A program made the position numbers and the translations under genes. From Sinohyriopsis cumingii (taxonomy: Eukaryota; Mollusca; Bivalvia; Unionida; Unionidae), in contig JAPYKE020000516.1 of assembly GCA_028554795.2 (NCBI GenBank), positions 248,001-312,000 on the forward strand: DNA of 64,000 bases, given 5' to 3'. Positions 12,861 to 28,700 of the stretch are shown here, in pieces. Position 1 is the first letter of the stretch. The number at the start of each line of letters is the position of its first letter. The notes below the pieces were generated by a model. It did not search any database. It was not told the DNA's origin and worked only from the letters and a program-made list of their open reading frames with translations.

Positions 12861-15800
12861 ATAATTCAAATGATCTGTTTGAACATTTATAGTGTATTTT
12901 TAAGAGTGTTGGTTACCAATTATTAAGCTCATTGATTCAGTGGAATCAGATATCAGCTGATGCTTCAATACCGCACTCTCTCAAAGTACCAAATTGAAAT
13001 ATGTTACCATACATAGGCATATTCATGATGAAAATAACATTTTGGGATATTTTCAGTGCACACAGCCAGAAATGTGCCTTACAGATTCACTATAGGTATA
13101 ATTGTCAGCCTATATGATGTACTGAATGTGAACTTTTGATCCCAAACATTCTAAAATGTATTGATATTTGTTCATGTGGGATATGTAACCATGTTAAGAT
13201 CACTTATACAAAGTTAAGTACAAATAATCTGTTTGAATATTTCTTATGTAATCTTTAAAGTGTCAGTTAACAAATATTATTAGTAATTAATAATGCATGA
13301 TAAAGCAAGATGGATCATTAGAATTCCCATAACATCATATTGGCCACAATGACACACTACGCCAATCAATATCTTAACCAAACTGAACAATAAAATAGAA
13401 TTCATTCTGTGTTCAACTTAACATCATTTTGCTCTTTTCTTACATCCAAGGGTAAATATACCTGGGGAAAGCATATTGTATCCCTTGGACCTGTATTTCA
13501 TTCACAGACAGTGTAAAATGATTAAGTAGAGAACTTGAGTAGGTTCTATTATAAAGTTTTCATCACAGTCCTCTAATTAAATACCTTATAACTATGTTTA
13601 TAAACAATTACTAAAGGCTATACAAGCAGATATGTGTTACTCAGGAAGTGACCTCATCATAAACACATAAATTAACTGCTTGGAGCCGTAATAAATAGTC
13701 TGAATGGCCAATACAAAATATAATTTTGTCTTCATGTATTTAAAATGAAGGTCTCATTTTGACTTACAAAAATATTTTCTCTGACAAAATGTGACAAATT
13801 TCCAACATTGGAGCTTGTATATGGTGTAGGAATATATACATACTGATAACATTTAATATCATTCCAAAAAATATTATATATGTGCTTTTTGGGAGGAAAC
13901 TTTATTAAAATTTTTAAATAAAAATTAATTTTTTACTTTTAATTTCATTCTTATATTTTCACAGTCAATATACCTAACATATTCAAATTTCATGTGTCTA
14001 TCATTACTAATAAAGATTTTATACCAATTTAACTTTACTCCAATACTGCACTGACAGGATATAGAACATAATTAATTTTACTATATGTTCTCTACATTTG
14101 TTTCTCAGTACTGACCTTTCCACTGTGTGACAATCAATGCAAATCATATGTTAATCTAAAATACCTTCAAAGATGACTTCACGGTGAAGTTCTTGTCAAA
14201 GGTTGACCTGCTCTTTTTTGAGATACTGGACTGTCAACATAGCAGCATGTAAACAGAACACAGATTTCACTTCCGAATCATCACCAAGGCCTTATTACTC
14301 ACTGAGCGCTGTCGCCAAAATACACACAGACAACAACACCCTGAGCTCATATTATCAAGAATAAATGGTTACCTTTAAATCCCTACCAAAATGCATAAAT
14401 AAAACTCTTCTATCTCCACCAAAATAAGAGAGGAACAAATATTCTAAAAATAGACTAGAAATACATTCGTGGGTGCTGAACTGGAAGTATTAATTGTGAT
14501 GTAATTCCTGACAGGCTCCATGTTTTAAGCCAATTTTAGTCAAACTTTTATATTTGCATGCTATACCTATTTCAACTTTATACATGAAGTCTTTTTGAAA
14601 TTCCTTGCAAACAAAACATGTGACACCTGTCAGAAAGTATGTAGTGCTGGTGTTCCACAGGGTGCAAGGTCTAGTCCAAGTGCTCTTGAGAAGCCAAAAC
14701 TAAATTTGCTATATCTTCCTTAATTATAGAAATTTTTCAATGCAGTAAAAACCAAATTGTAATACAAGACAAGCCCTGTCTGAAAATATGTTTGAAATTT
14801 ATCAATATTGATAAATTAAATTTTAATCGCAATTTAAATAAACATTTAAATTTTAAAAAGTAAATCGTTATTGAAAACATATACAAGTTTTAAAACACAG
14901 ATTGACAAATTTTAGACAGAAAAGTTGACTAATGAATGGTATTTAAAACAAATGGTAGTCTGGGTTTGTACAACTGATAACATTTTTCCCAGGGATAGTG
15001 GAGCAACATAGCTCATAGTGATTTTGGCAGTAAACCGCTATATGCCTGTCCAGATACATATTGGTGTACACACTAAAGAAACAATGCCAGGTGCTATGTT
15101 CCACATTTATTGTGTCAGGTACTTAGGCAGTTGTTTCCATAACTAATAGCACATTCAGATTTAAAGTTCTGATGGGATCACTACCATGTTTTATAGCAAA
15201 AATGCATTCCATTTCAATGTCGATAACTACAAAAGGTGACAATGGGATAGGAAAATAGTTTCTAGGGAGGCTCTACCTTACTAAAAAATGGTGCTGATCT
15301 CTCTCGTGAAGACCTAAGCCAAGTCTCTGAGGTGCTATATATCAGTGTGGTGATATAAACTAGTCTTGGCCACTTATGGCAGTACACTGCACATGCCCTT
15401 ATGAAACCTTGCTATCACCGCCGGACTATTGGAGAGCTTAAAGCTGTTCCAACTCTAACACACTGTTCCAGATACCAGACTAAACCGGAAAAGATACAAT
15501 ATGTTTCACTTAATTCTAGAAAACAGTAAGATCTAGGTAAATGAAGTTAAAATGTGTTAGATATGGTGATTTCAAGATAACATTAAGGTTGCAAGCATGG
15601 GGGAAAATATTAAACTTGACAGAGTGACACTCAGAAATGTGAAGCAATGGCCATGCATTAAAGTGATAAATTCATCCTAAAAATATATCAGGTTTCTAGA
15701 AGCATATTTAACCATTTACAGCTTAAATAACTAATCAGGTAGACTATGTATCATAAAGTTTAAGGCAATGTTGAGGCAGTGAGGTTTGATCATTGGTGCA

Positions 15801-16075
15801 AACATTAGTACATACCAGTATACAGGAAAGTCAAGTGACAATGTACTAAATTAGAATATATTACTATAAGCAATCTTATTCATGAGGGAAATAACAATTT
15901 TGCATATTGCAAGTGAATACAGCCAAATGTGGTCACACAGATCAACTATAGGTACCAATAAATCCTATATCATCAACTAAATGTGAAAATCTGATCCCCA
16001 AAACTTGTAAACAAGGATGGAAAATTGCATATGTGGGACATATACAATGTACTTGTTAAGATCAAATGTGCAAAC
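12861..16075. repeat. A unit copy 5 (odd member of dimer)
   Basis: 3,215 bp, family II throughout (ggtataattg, catattgtatcc, ctctaattaaat, catactg, cattcagat). It has ttaatt at the 11507-equivalent site and a G at 15403 (atgaaacc), a pattern repeated exactly 6,430 bp later in copy 7. Private: aaatttcc near 13800 and tgctttttgg near 13885. Confidence 0.97.
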
Positions 16076-19000
16076 ATAATTCAAATGATCTGTTTGAACA
16101 TTTATAGTGTATTTTTAAGAGTGTTGGTTACCAATTATTAAGCTCATTGATTCAGTGGAATCAGATATCAGCTGATGCTTCAATACCGCACTCTCTCAAA
16201 GTACCAAATTGAAATATGTTACCATACATAGGCATATTCATGATGAAAATAACATTTTGGGATATTTTCAGTGCACACAGCCAGAAATGTGCCTTACAGA
16301 TTCACTATAGGTATAATTGTCAGCCTATATGATGTACTGAATGTGAACTTTTGATCCCAAACATTCTAAAATGTATTGATATTTGTTCATGTGGGATATG
16401 TAACCATGTTAAGATCACTTATACAAAGTTAAGTACAAATAATCTGTTTGAATATTTCTTATGTAATCTTTAAAGTGTCAGTTAACAAATATTATTAGTA
16501 ATTAATAATGCATGATAAAGCAAGATGGATCATTAGAATTCCCATAACATCATATTGGCCACAATGACACACTACGCCAATCAATATCTTAACCAAACTG
16601 AACAATAAAATAGAATTCATTCTGTGTTCAACTTAACATCATTTTGCTCTTTTCTTACATCCAAGGGTAAATATACCTGGGGAAAGCATATTGTATCCCT
16701 TGGACCTGTATTTCATTCACAGACAGTGTAAAATGATTAAGTAGAGAACTTGAGTAGGTTCTATTATAAAGTTTTCATCACAGTCCTCTAATTAAATACC
16801 TTATAACTATGTTTATAAACAATTACTAAAGGCTATACAAGCAGATATGTGTTACTCAGGAAGTGACCTCATCATAAACACATAAATTAACTGCTTGGAG
16901 CCGTAATAAATAGTCTGAATGGCCAATACAAAATATAATTTTGTCTTCATGTATTTAAAATGAAGGTCTCATTTTGACTTACAAAAATATTTTCTCTGAC
17001 AAAATGTGACAAATATCCAACATTGGAGCTTGTATATGGTGTAGGAATATATACATACTGATAACATTTAATATCATTCCAAAAAATATTATATATGTGC
17101 ATTTTGGGAGGAAACTTTATTAAAATTTTTAAATAAAAATTAATTTTTTACTTTTAATTTCATTCTTATATTTTCACAGTCAATATACCTAACATATTCA
17201 AATTTCATGTGTCTATCATTACTAATAAAGATTTTATACCAATTTAACTTTACTCCAATACTGCACTGACAGGATATAGAACATAATTAATTTTACTATA
17301 TGTTCTCTACATTTGTTTCTCAGTACTGACCTTTCCACTGTGTGACAATCAATGCAAATCATATGTTAATCTAAAATACCTTCAAAGATGACTTCACGGT
17401 GAAGTTCTTGTCAAAGGTTGACCTGCTCTTTTTTGAGATACTGGACTGTCAACATAGCAGCATGTAAACAGAACACAGATTTCACTTCCGAATCATCACC
17501 AAGGCCTTATTACTCACTGAGCGCTGTCGCCAAAATACACACAGACAACAACACCCTGAGCTCATATTATCAAGAATAAATGGTTACCTTTAAATCCCTA
17601 CCAAAATGCATAAATAAAACTCTTCTATCTCCACTAAAATAAGAGAGGAACAAATATTCTAAAAATAGACTAGAAATACATTCGTGGGTGCTGAACTGGA
17701 AGTATTAATTGTGATGTAATTCCTGACAGGCTCCATGTTTTAAGCCAATTTTAGTCAAACTTTTATATTTGCATGCTATACCTATTTCAACTTTATACAT
17801 GAAGTCTTTTTGAAATTCCTTGCAAACAAAACATGTGACACCTGTCAGAAAGTATGTAGTGCTGGTGTTCCACAGGGTGCAAGGTCTAGTCCAAGTGCTC
17901 TTGAGAAGCCAAAACTAAATTTGCTATATCTTCCTTGATTATAGAAATTTTTCAATGCAGTAAAAACCAAATTGTAATACAAGACAAGCCCTGTCTGAAA
18001 ATATGTTTGAAATTTATCAATATTGATAAATTAAATTTTAATCGCAATTTAAATAAACATTTAAATTTTAAAAAGTAAATCGTTATTGAAAACATATACA
18101 AGTTTTAAAACACAGATTGACAAATTTTAGACAGAAAAGTTGACTAATGAATGGTATTTAAAACAAATGGTAGTCTGGGTTTGTACAACTGATAACATTT
18201 TTCCCAGGGATAGTGGAGCAACATAGCTCATAGTGATTTTGGCAGTAAACCGCTATATGCCTGTCCAGATACATATTGGTGTACACACTAAAGAAACAAT
18301 GCCAGGTGCTATGTTCCACATTTATTGTGTCAGGTACTTAGGCAGTTGTTTCCATAACTAATAGCACATTCAGATTTAAAGTTCTGATGGGATCACTACC
18401 ATGTTTTATAGCAAAAATGCATTCCATTTCAATGTCGATAACTACAAAAGGTGACAATGGGATAGGAAAATAGTTTCTAGGGAGGCTCTACCTTACTAAA
18501 AAATGGTGCTGATCTCTCTCGTGAAGACCTAAGCCAAGTCTCTGAGGTGCTATATATCAGTGTGGTGATATAAACTAGTCTTGGCCACTTATGGCAGTAC
18601 ACTGCACATGCCCTTATAAAACCTTGCTATCACCGCCGGACTATTGGAGAGCTTAAAGCTGTTCCAACTCTAACACACTGTTCCAGATACCAGACTAAAC
18701 CGGAAAAGATACAATATGTTTCACTTAATTCTAGAAAACAGTAAGATCTAGGTAAATGAAGTTAAAATGTGTTAGATATGGTGATTTCAAGATAACATTA
18801 AGGTTGCAAGCATGGGGGAAAATATTAAACTTGACAGAGTGACACTCAGAAATGTGAAGCAATGGCCATGCATTAAAGTGATAAATTCATCCTAAAAATA
18901 TATCAGGTTTCTAGAAGCATATTTAACCATTTACAGCTTAAATAACTAATCAGGTAGACTATGTATCATAAAGTTTAAGGCAATGTTGAGGCAGTGAGGT

Positions 19001-19290
19001 TTGATCATTGGTGCAAACATTAGTACATACCAGTATACAGGAAAGTCAAGTGACAATGTACTAAATTAGAATATATTACTATAAGCAATCTTATTCATGA
19101 GGGAAATAACAATTTTGCATATTGCAAGTGAATACAGCCAAATGTGGTCACACAGATCAACTATAGGTACCAATAAATCCTATATCATCAACTAAATGTG
19201 AAAATCTGATCCCCAAAACTTGTAAACAAGGATGGAAAATTGCATATGTGGGACATATACAATGTACTTGTTAAGATCAAATGTGCAAAC
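16076..19290. repeat. A unit copy 6 (even member of dimer)
   Basis: 3,215 bp, family II. It carries T at 17635 (ccactaaaat), G at 17937 (ccttgatt) and ataaaacc near 18615; all three recur 6,430 bp later in copy 8 and differ from copies 5 and 7. Confidence 0.97.
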
Positions 19291-22200
19291 ATAATTCAAA
19301 TGATCTGTTTGAACATTTATAGTGTATTTTTAAGAGTGTTGGTTACCAATTATTAAGCTCATTGATTCAGTGGAATCAGATATCAGCTGATGCTTCAATA
19401 CCGCACTCTCTCAAAGTACCAAATTGAAATATGTTACCATACATAGGCATATTCATGATGAAAATAACATTTTGGGATATTTTCAGTGCACACAGCCAGA
19501 AATGTGCCTTACAGATTCACTATAGGTATAATTGTCAGCCTATATGATGTACTGAATGTGAACTTTTGATCCCAAACATTCTAAAATGTATTGATATTTG
19601 TTCATGTGGGATATGTAACCATGTTAAGATCACTTATACAAAGTTAAGTACAAATAATCTGTTTGAATATTTCTTATGTAATCTTTAAAGTGTCAGTTAA
19701 CAAATATTATTAGTAATTAATAATGCATGATAAAGCAAGATGGATCATTAGAATTCCCATAACATCATATTGGCCACAATGACACACTACGCCAATCAAT
19801 ATCTTAACCAAACTGAACAATAAAATAGAATTCATTCTGTGTTCAACTTAACATCATTTTGCTCTTTTCTTACATCCAAGGGTAAATATACCTGGGGAAA
19901 GCATATTGTATCCCTTGGACCTGTATTTCATTCACAGACAGTGTAAAATGATTAAGTAGAGAACTTGAGTAGGTTCTATTATAAAGTTTTCATCACAGTC
20001 CTCTAATTAAATACCTTATAACTATGTTTATAAACAATTACTAAAGGCTATACAAGCAGATATGTGTTACTCAGGAAGTGACCTCATCATAAACACATAA
20101 ATTAACTGCTTGGAGCCGTAATAAATAGTCTGAATGGCCAATACAAAATATAATTTTGTCTTCATGTATTTAAAATGAAGGTCTCATTTTGACTTACAAA
20201 AATATTTTCTCTGACAAAATGTGACAAATATCCAACATTGGAGCTTGTATATGGTGTAGGAATCTATACATACTGATAACATTTAATATCATTCCAAAAA
20301 ATATTATATATGTGCATTTTGGGAGGAAACTTTATTAAAATTTTTAAATAAAAATTAATTTTTTACTTTTAATTTCATTCTTATATTTTCACAGTCAATA
20401 TACCTAACATATTCAAATTTCATGTGTCTATCATTACTAATAAAGATTTTATACCAATTTAACTTTACTCCAATACTGCACTGACAGGATATAGAACATA
20501 ATTAATTTTACTATATGTTCTCTACATTTGTTTCTCAGTACTGACCTTTCCACTGTGTGACAATCAATGCAAATCATATGTTAATCTAAAATACCTTCAA
20601 AGATGACTTCACGGTGAAGTTCTTGTCAAAGGTTGACCTGCTCTTTTTTGAGATACTGGACTGTCAACATAGCAGCATGTAAACAGAACACAGATTTCAC
20701 TTCCGAATCATCACCAAGGCCTTATTACTCACTGAGCGCTGTCGCCAAAATACACACAGACAACAACACCCTGAGCTCATATTATCAAGAATAAATGGTT
20801 ACCTTTAAATCCCTACCAAAATGCATAAATAAAACTCTTCTATCTCCACCAAAATAAGAGAGGAACAAATATTCTAAAAATAGACTAGAAATACATTCGT
20901 GGGTGCTGAACTGGAAGTATTAATTGTGATGTAATTCCTGACAGGCTCCATGTTTTAAGCCAATTTTAGTCAAACTTTTATATTTGCATGCTATACCTAT
21001 TTCAACTTTATACATGAAGTCTTTTTGAAATTCCTTGCAAACAAAACATGTGACACCTGTCAGAAAGTATGTAGTGCTGGTGTTCCACAGGGTGCAAGGT
21101 CTAGTCCAAGTGCTCTTGAGAAGCCAAAACTAAATTTGCTATATCTTCCTTAATTATAGAAATTTTTCAATGCAGTAAAAACCAAATTGTAATACAAGAC
21201 AAGCCCTGTCTGAAAATATGTTTGAAATTTATCAATATTGATAAATTAAATTTTAATCGCAATTTAAATAAACATTTAAATTTTAAAAAGTAAATCGTTA
21301 TTGAAAACATATACAAGTTTTAAAACACAGATTGACAAATTTTAGACAGAAAAGTTGACTAATGAATGGTATTTAAAACAAATGGTAGTCTGGGTTTGTA
21401 CAACTGATAACATTTTTCCCAGGGATAGTGGAGCAACATAGCTCATAGTGATTTTGGCAGTAAACCGCTATATGCCTGTCCAGATACATATTGGTGTACA
21501 CACTAAAGAAACAATGCCAGGTGCTATGTTCCACATTTATTGTGTCAGGTACTTAGGCAGTTGTTTCCATAACTAATAGCACATTCAGATTTAAAGTTCT
21601 GATGGGATCACTACCATGTTTTATAGCAAAAATGCATTCCATTTCAATGTCGATAACTACAAAAGGTGACAATGGGATAGGAAAATAGTTTCTAGGGAGG
21701 CTCTACCTTACTAAAAAATGGTGCTGATCTCTCTCGTGAAGGCCTAAGCCAAGTCTCTGAGGTGCTATATATCAGTGTGGTGATATAAACTAGTCTTGGC
21801 CACTTATGGCAGTACACTGCACATGCCCTTATGAAACCTTGCTATCACCGCCGGACTATTGGAGAGCTTAAAGCTGTTCCAACTCTAACACACTGTTCCA
21901 GATACCAGACTAAACCGGAAAAGATACAATATGTTTCACTTAATTCTAGAAAACAGTAAGATCTAGGTAAATGAAGTTAAAATGTGTTAGATATGGTGAT
22001 TTCAAGATAACATTAAGGTTGCAAGCATGGGGGAAAATATTAAACTTGACAGAGTGACACTCAGAAATGTGAAGCAATGGCCATGCATTAAAGTGATAAA
22101 TTCATCCTAAAAATATATCAGGTTTCTAGAAGCATATTTAACCATTTACAGCTTAAATAACTAATCAGGTAGACTATGTATCATAAAGTTTAAGGCAATG

Positions 22201-22505
22201 TTGAGGCAGTGAGGTTTGATCATTGGTGCAAACATTAGTACATACCAGTATACAGGAAAGTCAAGTGACAATGTACTAAATTAGAATATATTACTATAAG
22301 CAATCTTATTCATGAGGGAAATAACAATTTTGCATATTGCAAGTGAATACAGCCAAATGTGGTCACACAGATCAACTATAGGTACCAATAAATCCTATAT
22401 CATCAACTAAATGTGAAAATCTGATCCCCAAAACTTGTAAACAAGGATGGAAAATTGCATATGTGGGACATATACAATGTACTTGTTAAGATCAAATGTG
22501 CAAAC
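19291..22505. repeat. A unit copy 7 (odd member of dimer)
   Basis: 3,215 bp, family II, matching copy 5 at the diagnostic sites (ttaatt near 21153, atgaaacc with G at 21833). Private: aatctatac near 20264 and gaaggcctaag near 21742. Confidence 0.97.
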
Positions 22506-25500
22506 ATAATTCAAATGATCTGTTTGAACATTTATAGTGTATTTTTAAGAGTGTTGGTTACCAATTATTAAGCTCATTGATTCAGTGGAATCAGATATCA
22601 GCTGATGCTTCAATACCGCACTCTCTCAAAGTACCAAATTGAAATATGTTACCATACATAGGCATATTCATGATGAAAATAACATTTTGGGATATTTTCA
22701 GTGCACACAGCCAGAAATGTGCCTTACAGATTCACTATAGGTATAATTGTCAGCCTATATGATGTACTGAATGTGAACTTTTGATCCCAAACATTCTAAA
22801 ATGTATTGATATTTGTTCATGTGGGATATGTAACCATGTTAAGATCACTTATACAAAGTTAAGTACAAATAATCTGTTTGAATATTTCTTATGTAATCTT
22901 TAAAGTGTCAGTTAACAAATATTATTAGTAATTAATAATGCATGATAAAGCAAGATGGATCATTAGAATTCCCATAACATCATATTGGCCACAATGACAC
23001 ACTACGCCAATCAATATCTTAACCAAACTGAACAATAAAATAGAATTCATTCTGTGTTCAACTTAACATCATTTTGCTCTTTTCTTACATCCAAGGGTAA
23101 ATATACCTGGGGAAAGCATATTGTATCCCTTGGACCTGTATTTCATTCACAGACAGTGTAAAATGATTAAGTAGAGAACTTGAGTAGGTTCTATTATAAA
23201 GTTTTCATCACAGTCCTCTAATTAAATACCTTATAACTATGTTTATAAACAATTACTAAAGGCTATACAAGCAGATATGTGTTACTCAGGAAGTGACCTC
23301 ATCATAAACACATAAATTAACTGCTTGGAGCCGTAATAAATAGTCTGAATGGCCAATACAAAATATAATTTTGTCTTCATGTATTTAAAATGAAGGTCTC
23401 ATTTTGACTTACAAAAATATTTTCTCTGACAAAATGTGACAAATATCCAACATTGGAGCTTGTATATGGTGTAGGAATATATACATACTGATAACATTTA
23501 ATATCATTCCAAAAAATATTATATATGTGCATTTTGGGAGGAAACTTTATTAAAATTTTTAAATAAAAATTAATTTTTTACTTTTAATTTCATTCTTATA
23601 TTTTCACAGTCAATATACCTAACATATTCAAATTTCATGTGTCTATCATTACTAATAAAGATTTTATACCAATTTAACTTTACTCCAATACTGCACTGAC
23701 AGGATATAGAACATAATTAATTTTACTATATGTTCTCTACATTTGTTTCTCAGTACTGACCTTTCCACTGTGTGACAATCAATGCAAATCATATGTTAAT
23801 CTAAAATACCTTCAAAGATGACTTCACGGTGAAGTTCTTGTCAAAGGTTGACCTGCTCTTTTTTGAGATACTGGACTGTCAACATAGCAGCATGTAAACA
23901 GAACACAGATTTCACTTCCGAATCATCACCAAGGCCTTATTACTCACTGAGCGCTGTCGCCAAAATACACACAGACAACAACACCCTGAGCTCATATTAT
24001 CAAGAATAAATGGTTACCTTTAAATCCCTACCAAAATGCATAAATAAAACTCTTCTATCTCCACTAAAATAAGAGAGGAACAAATATTCTAAAAATAGAC
24101 TAGAAATACATTCGTGGGTGCTGAACTGGAAGTATTAATTGTGATGTAATTCCTGACAGGCTCCATGTTTTAAGCCAATTTTAGTCAAACTTTTATATTT
24201 GCATGCTATACCTATTTCAACTTTATACATGAAGTCTTTTTGAAATTCCTTGCAAACAAAACATGTGACACCTGTCAGAAAGTATGTAGTGCTGGTGTTC
24301 CACAGGGTGCAAGGTCTAGTCCAAGTGCTCTTGAGAAGCCAAAACTAAATTTGCTATATCTTCCTTGATTATAGAAATTTTTCAATGCAGTAAAAACCAA
24401 ATTGTAATACAAGACAAGCCCTGTCTGAAAATATGTTTGAAATTTATCAATATTGATAAATTAAATTTTAATCGCAATTTAAATAAACATTTAAATTTTA
24501 AAAAGTAAATCGTTATTGAAAACATATACAAGTTTTAAAACACAGATTGACAAATTTTAGACAGAAAAGTTGACTAATGAATGGTATTTAAAACAAATGG
24601 TAGTCTGGGTTTGTACAACTGATAACATTTTTCCCAGGGATAGTGGAGCAACATAGCTCATAGTGATTTTGGCAGTAAACCGCTATATGCCTGTCCAGAT
24701 ACATATTGGTGTACACACTAAAGAAACAATGCCAGGTGCTATGTTCCACATTTATTGTGTCAGGTACTTAGGCAGTTGTTTCCATAACTAATAGCACATT
24801 CAGATTTAAAGTTCTGATGGGATCACTACCATGTTTTATAGCAAAAATGCATTCCATTTCAATGTCGATAACTACAAAAGGTGACAATGGGATAGGAAAA
24901 TAGTTTCTAGGGAGGCTCTACCTTACTAAAAAATGGTGCTGATCTCTCTCGTGAAGACCTAAGCCAAGTCTCTGAGGTGCTATATATCAGTGTGGTGATA
25001 TAAACTAGTCTTGGCCACTTATGGCAGTACACTGCACATGCCCTTATAAAACCTTGCTATCACCGCCGGACTATTGGAGAGCTTAAAGCTGTTCCAACTC
25101 TAACACACTGTTCCAGATACCAGACTAAACCGGAAAAGATACAATATGTTTCACTTAATTCTAGAAAACAGTAAGATCTAGGTAAATGAAGTTAAAATGT
25201 GTTAGATATGGTGATTTCAAGATAACATTAAGGTTGCAAGCATGGGGGAAAATATTAAACTTGACAGAGTGACACTCAGAAATGTGAAGCAATGGCCATG
25301 CATTAAAGTGATAAATTCATCCTAAAAATATATCAGGTTTCTAGAAGCATATTTAACCATTTACAGCTTAAATAACTAATCAGGTAGACTATGTATCATA
25401 AAGTTTAAGGCAATGTTGAGGCAGTGAGGTTTGATCATTGGTGCAAACATTAGTACATACCAGTATACAGGAAAGTCAAGTGACAATGTACTAAATTAGA

Positions 25501-25720
25501 ATATATTACTATAAGCAATCTTATTCATGAGGGAAATAACAATTTTGCATATTGCAAGTGAATACAGCCAAATGTGGTCACACAGATCAACTATAGGTAC
25601 CAATAAATCCTATATCATCAACTAAATGTGAAAATCTGATCCCCAAAACTTGTAAACAAGGATGGAAAATTGCATATGTGGGACATATACAATGTACTTG
25701 TTAAGATCAAATGTGCAAAC
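22506..25720. repeat. A unit copy 8 (even member of dimer)
   Basis: 3,215 bp, family II, matching copy 6 at T 24065, G 24367 and ataaaacc. I saw no private change in a reading by eye, so it may be nearly identical to copy 6. Confidence 0.97.
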
Positions 25721-28700
25721 ATAATTCAAATGATCTGTTTGAACATTTATAGTGTATTTTTAAGAGTGTTGGTTACCAATTATTAAGCTCATTGATTCAG
25801 TGGAATCAGATATCAGCTGATGCTTCAATACCGCACTCTCTCAAAGTACCAAATTGAAATATGTTACCATACATAGGCATATTCATGATGAAAATAACAT
25901 TTTGGGATATTTTCAGTGCACACAGCCAGAAATGTGCCTTACAGATTCACTATAGGTATAATTGTCAGCCTATATGATGTACTGAATGTGAACTTTTGAT
26001 CCCAAACATTCTAAAATGTATTGATATTTGTTCATGTGGGATATGTAACCATGTTAAGATCACTTATACAAAGTTAAGTACAAATAATCTGTTTGAATAT
26101 TTCTTATGTAATCTTTAAAGTGTCAGTTAACAAATATTATTAGTAATTAATAATGCATGATAAAGCAAGATGGATCATTAGAATTCCCATAACATCATAT
26201 TGGCCACAATGACACACTACGCCAATCAATATCTTAACCAAACTGAACAATAAAATAGAATTCATTCTGTGTTCAACTTAACATCATTTTGCTCTTTTCT
26301 TACATCCAAGGGTAAATATACCTGGGGAAAGCATATTGTATCCCTTGGACCTGTATTTCATTCACAGACAGTGTAAAATGATTAAGTAGAGAACTTGAGT
26401 AGGTTCTATTATAAAGTTTTCATCACAGTCCTCTAATTAAATACCTTATAACTATGTTTATAAACAATTACTAAAGGCTATACAAGCAGATATGTGTTAC
26501 TCAGGAAGTGACCTCATCATAAACACATAAATTAACTGCTTGGAGCCGTAATAAATAGTCTGAATGGCCAATACAAAATATAATTTTGTCTTCATGTATT
26601 TAAAATGAAGGTCTCATTTTGACTTACAAAAATATTTTCTCTGACAAAATGTGACAAATATCCAACATTGGAGCTTGTATATGGTGTAGGAATATATACA
26701 TACTGATAACATTTAATATCATTCCAAAAAATATTATATATGTGCATTTTGGGAGGAAACTTTATTAAAATTTTTAAATAAAAATTAATTTTTTACTTTT
26801 AATTTCATTCTTATATTTTCACAGTCAATATACCTAACATATTCAAATTTCATGTGTCTATCATTACTAATAAAGATTTTATACCAATTTAACTTTACTC
26901 CAATACTGCACTGACAGGATATAGAACATAATTAATTTTACTATATGTTCTCTACATTTGTTTCTCAGTACTGACCTTTCCACTGTGTGACAATCAATGC
27001 AAATCATATGTTAATCTAAAATACCTTCAAAGATGACTTCACGGTGAAGTTCTTGTCAAAGGTTGACCTGCTCTTTTTTGAGATACTGGACTGTCAACAT
27101 AGCAGCATGTAAACAGAACACAGATTTCACTTCCGAATCATCACCAAGGCCTTATTACTCACTGAGCGCTGTCGCCAAAATACACACAGACAACAACACC
27201 CTGAGCTCATATTATCAAGAATAAATGGTTACCTTTAAATCCCTACCAAAATGCATAAATAAAACTCTTCTATCTCCACCAAAATAAGAGAGGAACAAAT
27301 ATTCTAAAAATAGACTAGAAATACATTCGTGGGTGCTGAACTGGAAGTATTAATTGTGATGTAATTCCTGACAGGCTCCATGTTTTAAGCCAATTTTAGT
27401 CAAACTTTTATATTTGCATGCTATACCTATTTCAACTTTATACATGAAGTCTTTTTGAAATTCCTTGCAAACAAAACATGTGACACCTGTCAGAAAGTAT
27501 GTAGTGCTGGTGTTCCACAGGGTGCAAGGTCTAGTCCAAGTGCTCTTGAGAAGCCAAAACTAAATTTGCTATATCTTCCTTAATTATAGAAATTTTTCAA
27601 TGCAGTAAAAACCAAATTGTAATACAAGACAAGCCCTGTCTGAAAATATGTTTGAAATTTATCAATATTGATAAATTAAATTTTAATCGCAATTTAAATA
27701 AACATTTAAATTTTAAAAAGTAAATCGTTATTGAAAACATATACAAGTTTTAAAACACAGATTGACAAATTTTAGACAGAAAAGTTGACTAATGAATGGT
27801 ATTTAAAACAAATGGTAGTCTGGGTTTGTACAACTGATAACATTTTTCCCAGGGATAGTGGAGCAACATAGCTCATAGTGATTTTGGCAGTAAACCGCTA
27901 TATGCCTGTCCAGATACATATTGGTGTACACACTAAAGAAACAATGCCAGGTGCTATGTTCCACATTTATTGTGTCAGGTACTTAGGCAGTTGTTTCCAT
28001 AACTAATAGCACATTCAGATTTAAAGTTCTGATGGGATCACTACCATGTTTTATAGCAAAAATGCATTCCATTTCAATGTCGATAACTACAAAAGGTGAC
28101 AATGGGATAGGAAAATAGTTTCTAGGGAGGCTCTACCTTACTAAAAAATGGTGCTGATCTCTCTCGTGAAGACCTAAGCCAAGTCTCTGAGGTGCTATAT
28201 ATCAGTGTGGTGATATAAACTAGTCTTGGCCACTTATGGCAGTACACTGCACATGCCCTTATAAAACCTTGCTATCACCGCCGGACTATTGGAGAGCTTA
28301 AAGCTGTTCCAACTCTAACACACTGTTCCAGATACCAGACTAAACCGGAAAAGATACAATATGTTTCACTTAATTCTAGAAAACAGTAAGATCTAGGTAA
28401 ATGAAGTTAAAATGTGTTAGATATGGTGATTTCAAGATAACATTAAGGTTGCAAGCATGGGGGAAAATATTAAACTTGACAGAGTGACACTCAGAAATGT
28501 GAAGCAATGGCCATGCATTAAAGTGATAAATTCATCCTAAAAATATATCAGGTGTCTAGAAGCATATTTAACCATTTACAGCTTAAATAACTAATCAGGT
28601 AGACTATGTATCATAAAGTTTAAGGCAATGTTGAGGCAGTGAGGTTTGATCATTGGTGCAAACATTAGTACATACCAGTATACAGGAAAGTCAAGTGACA

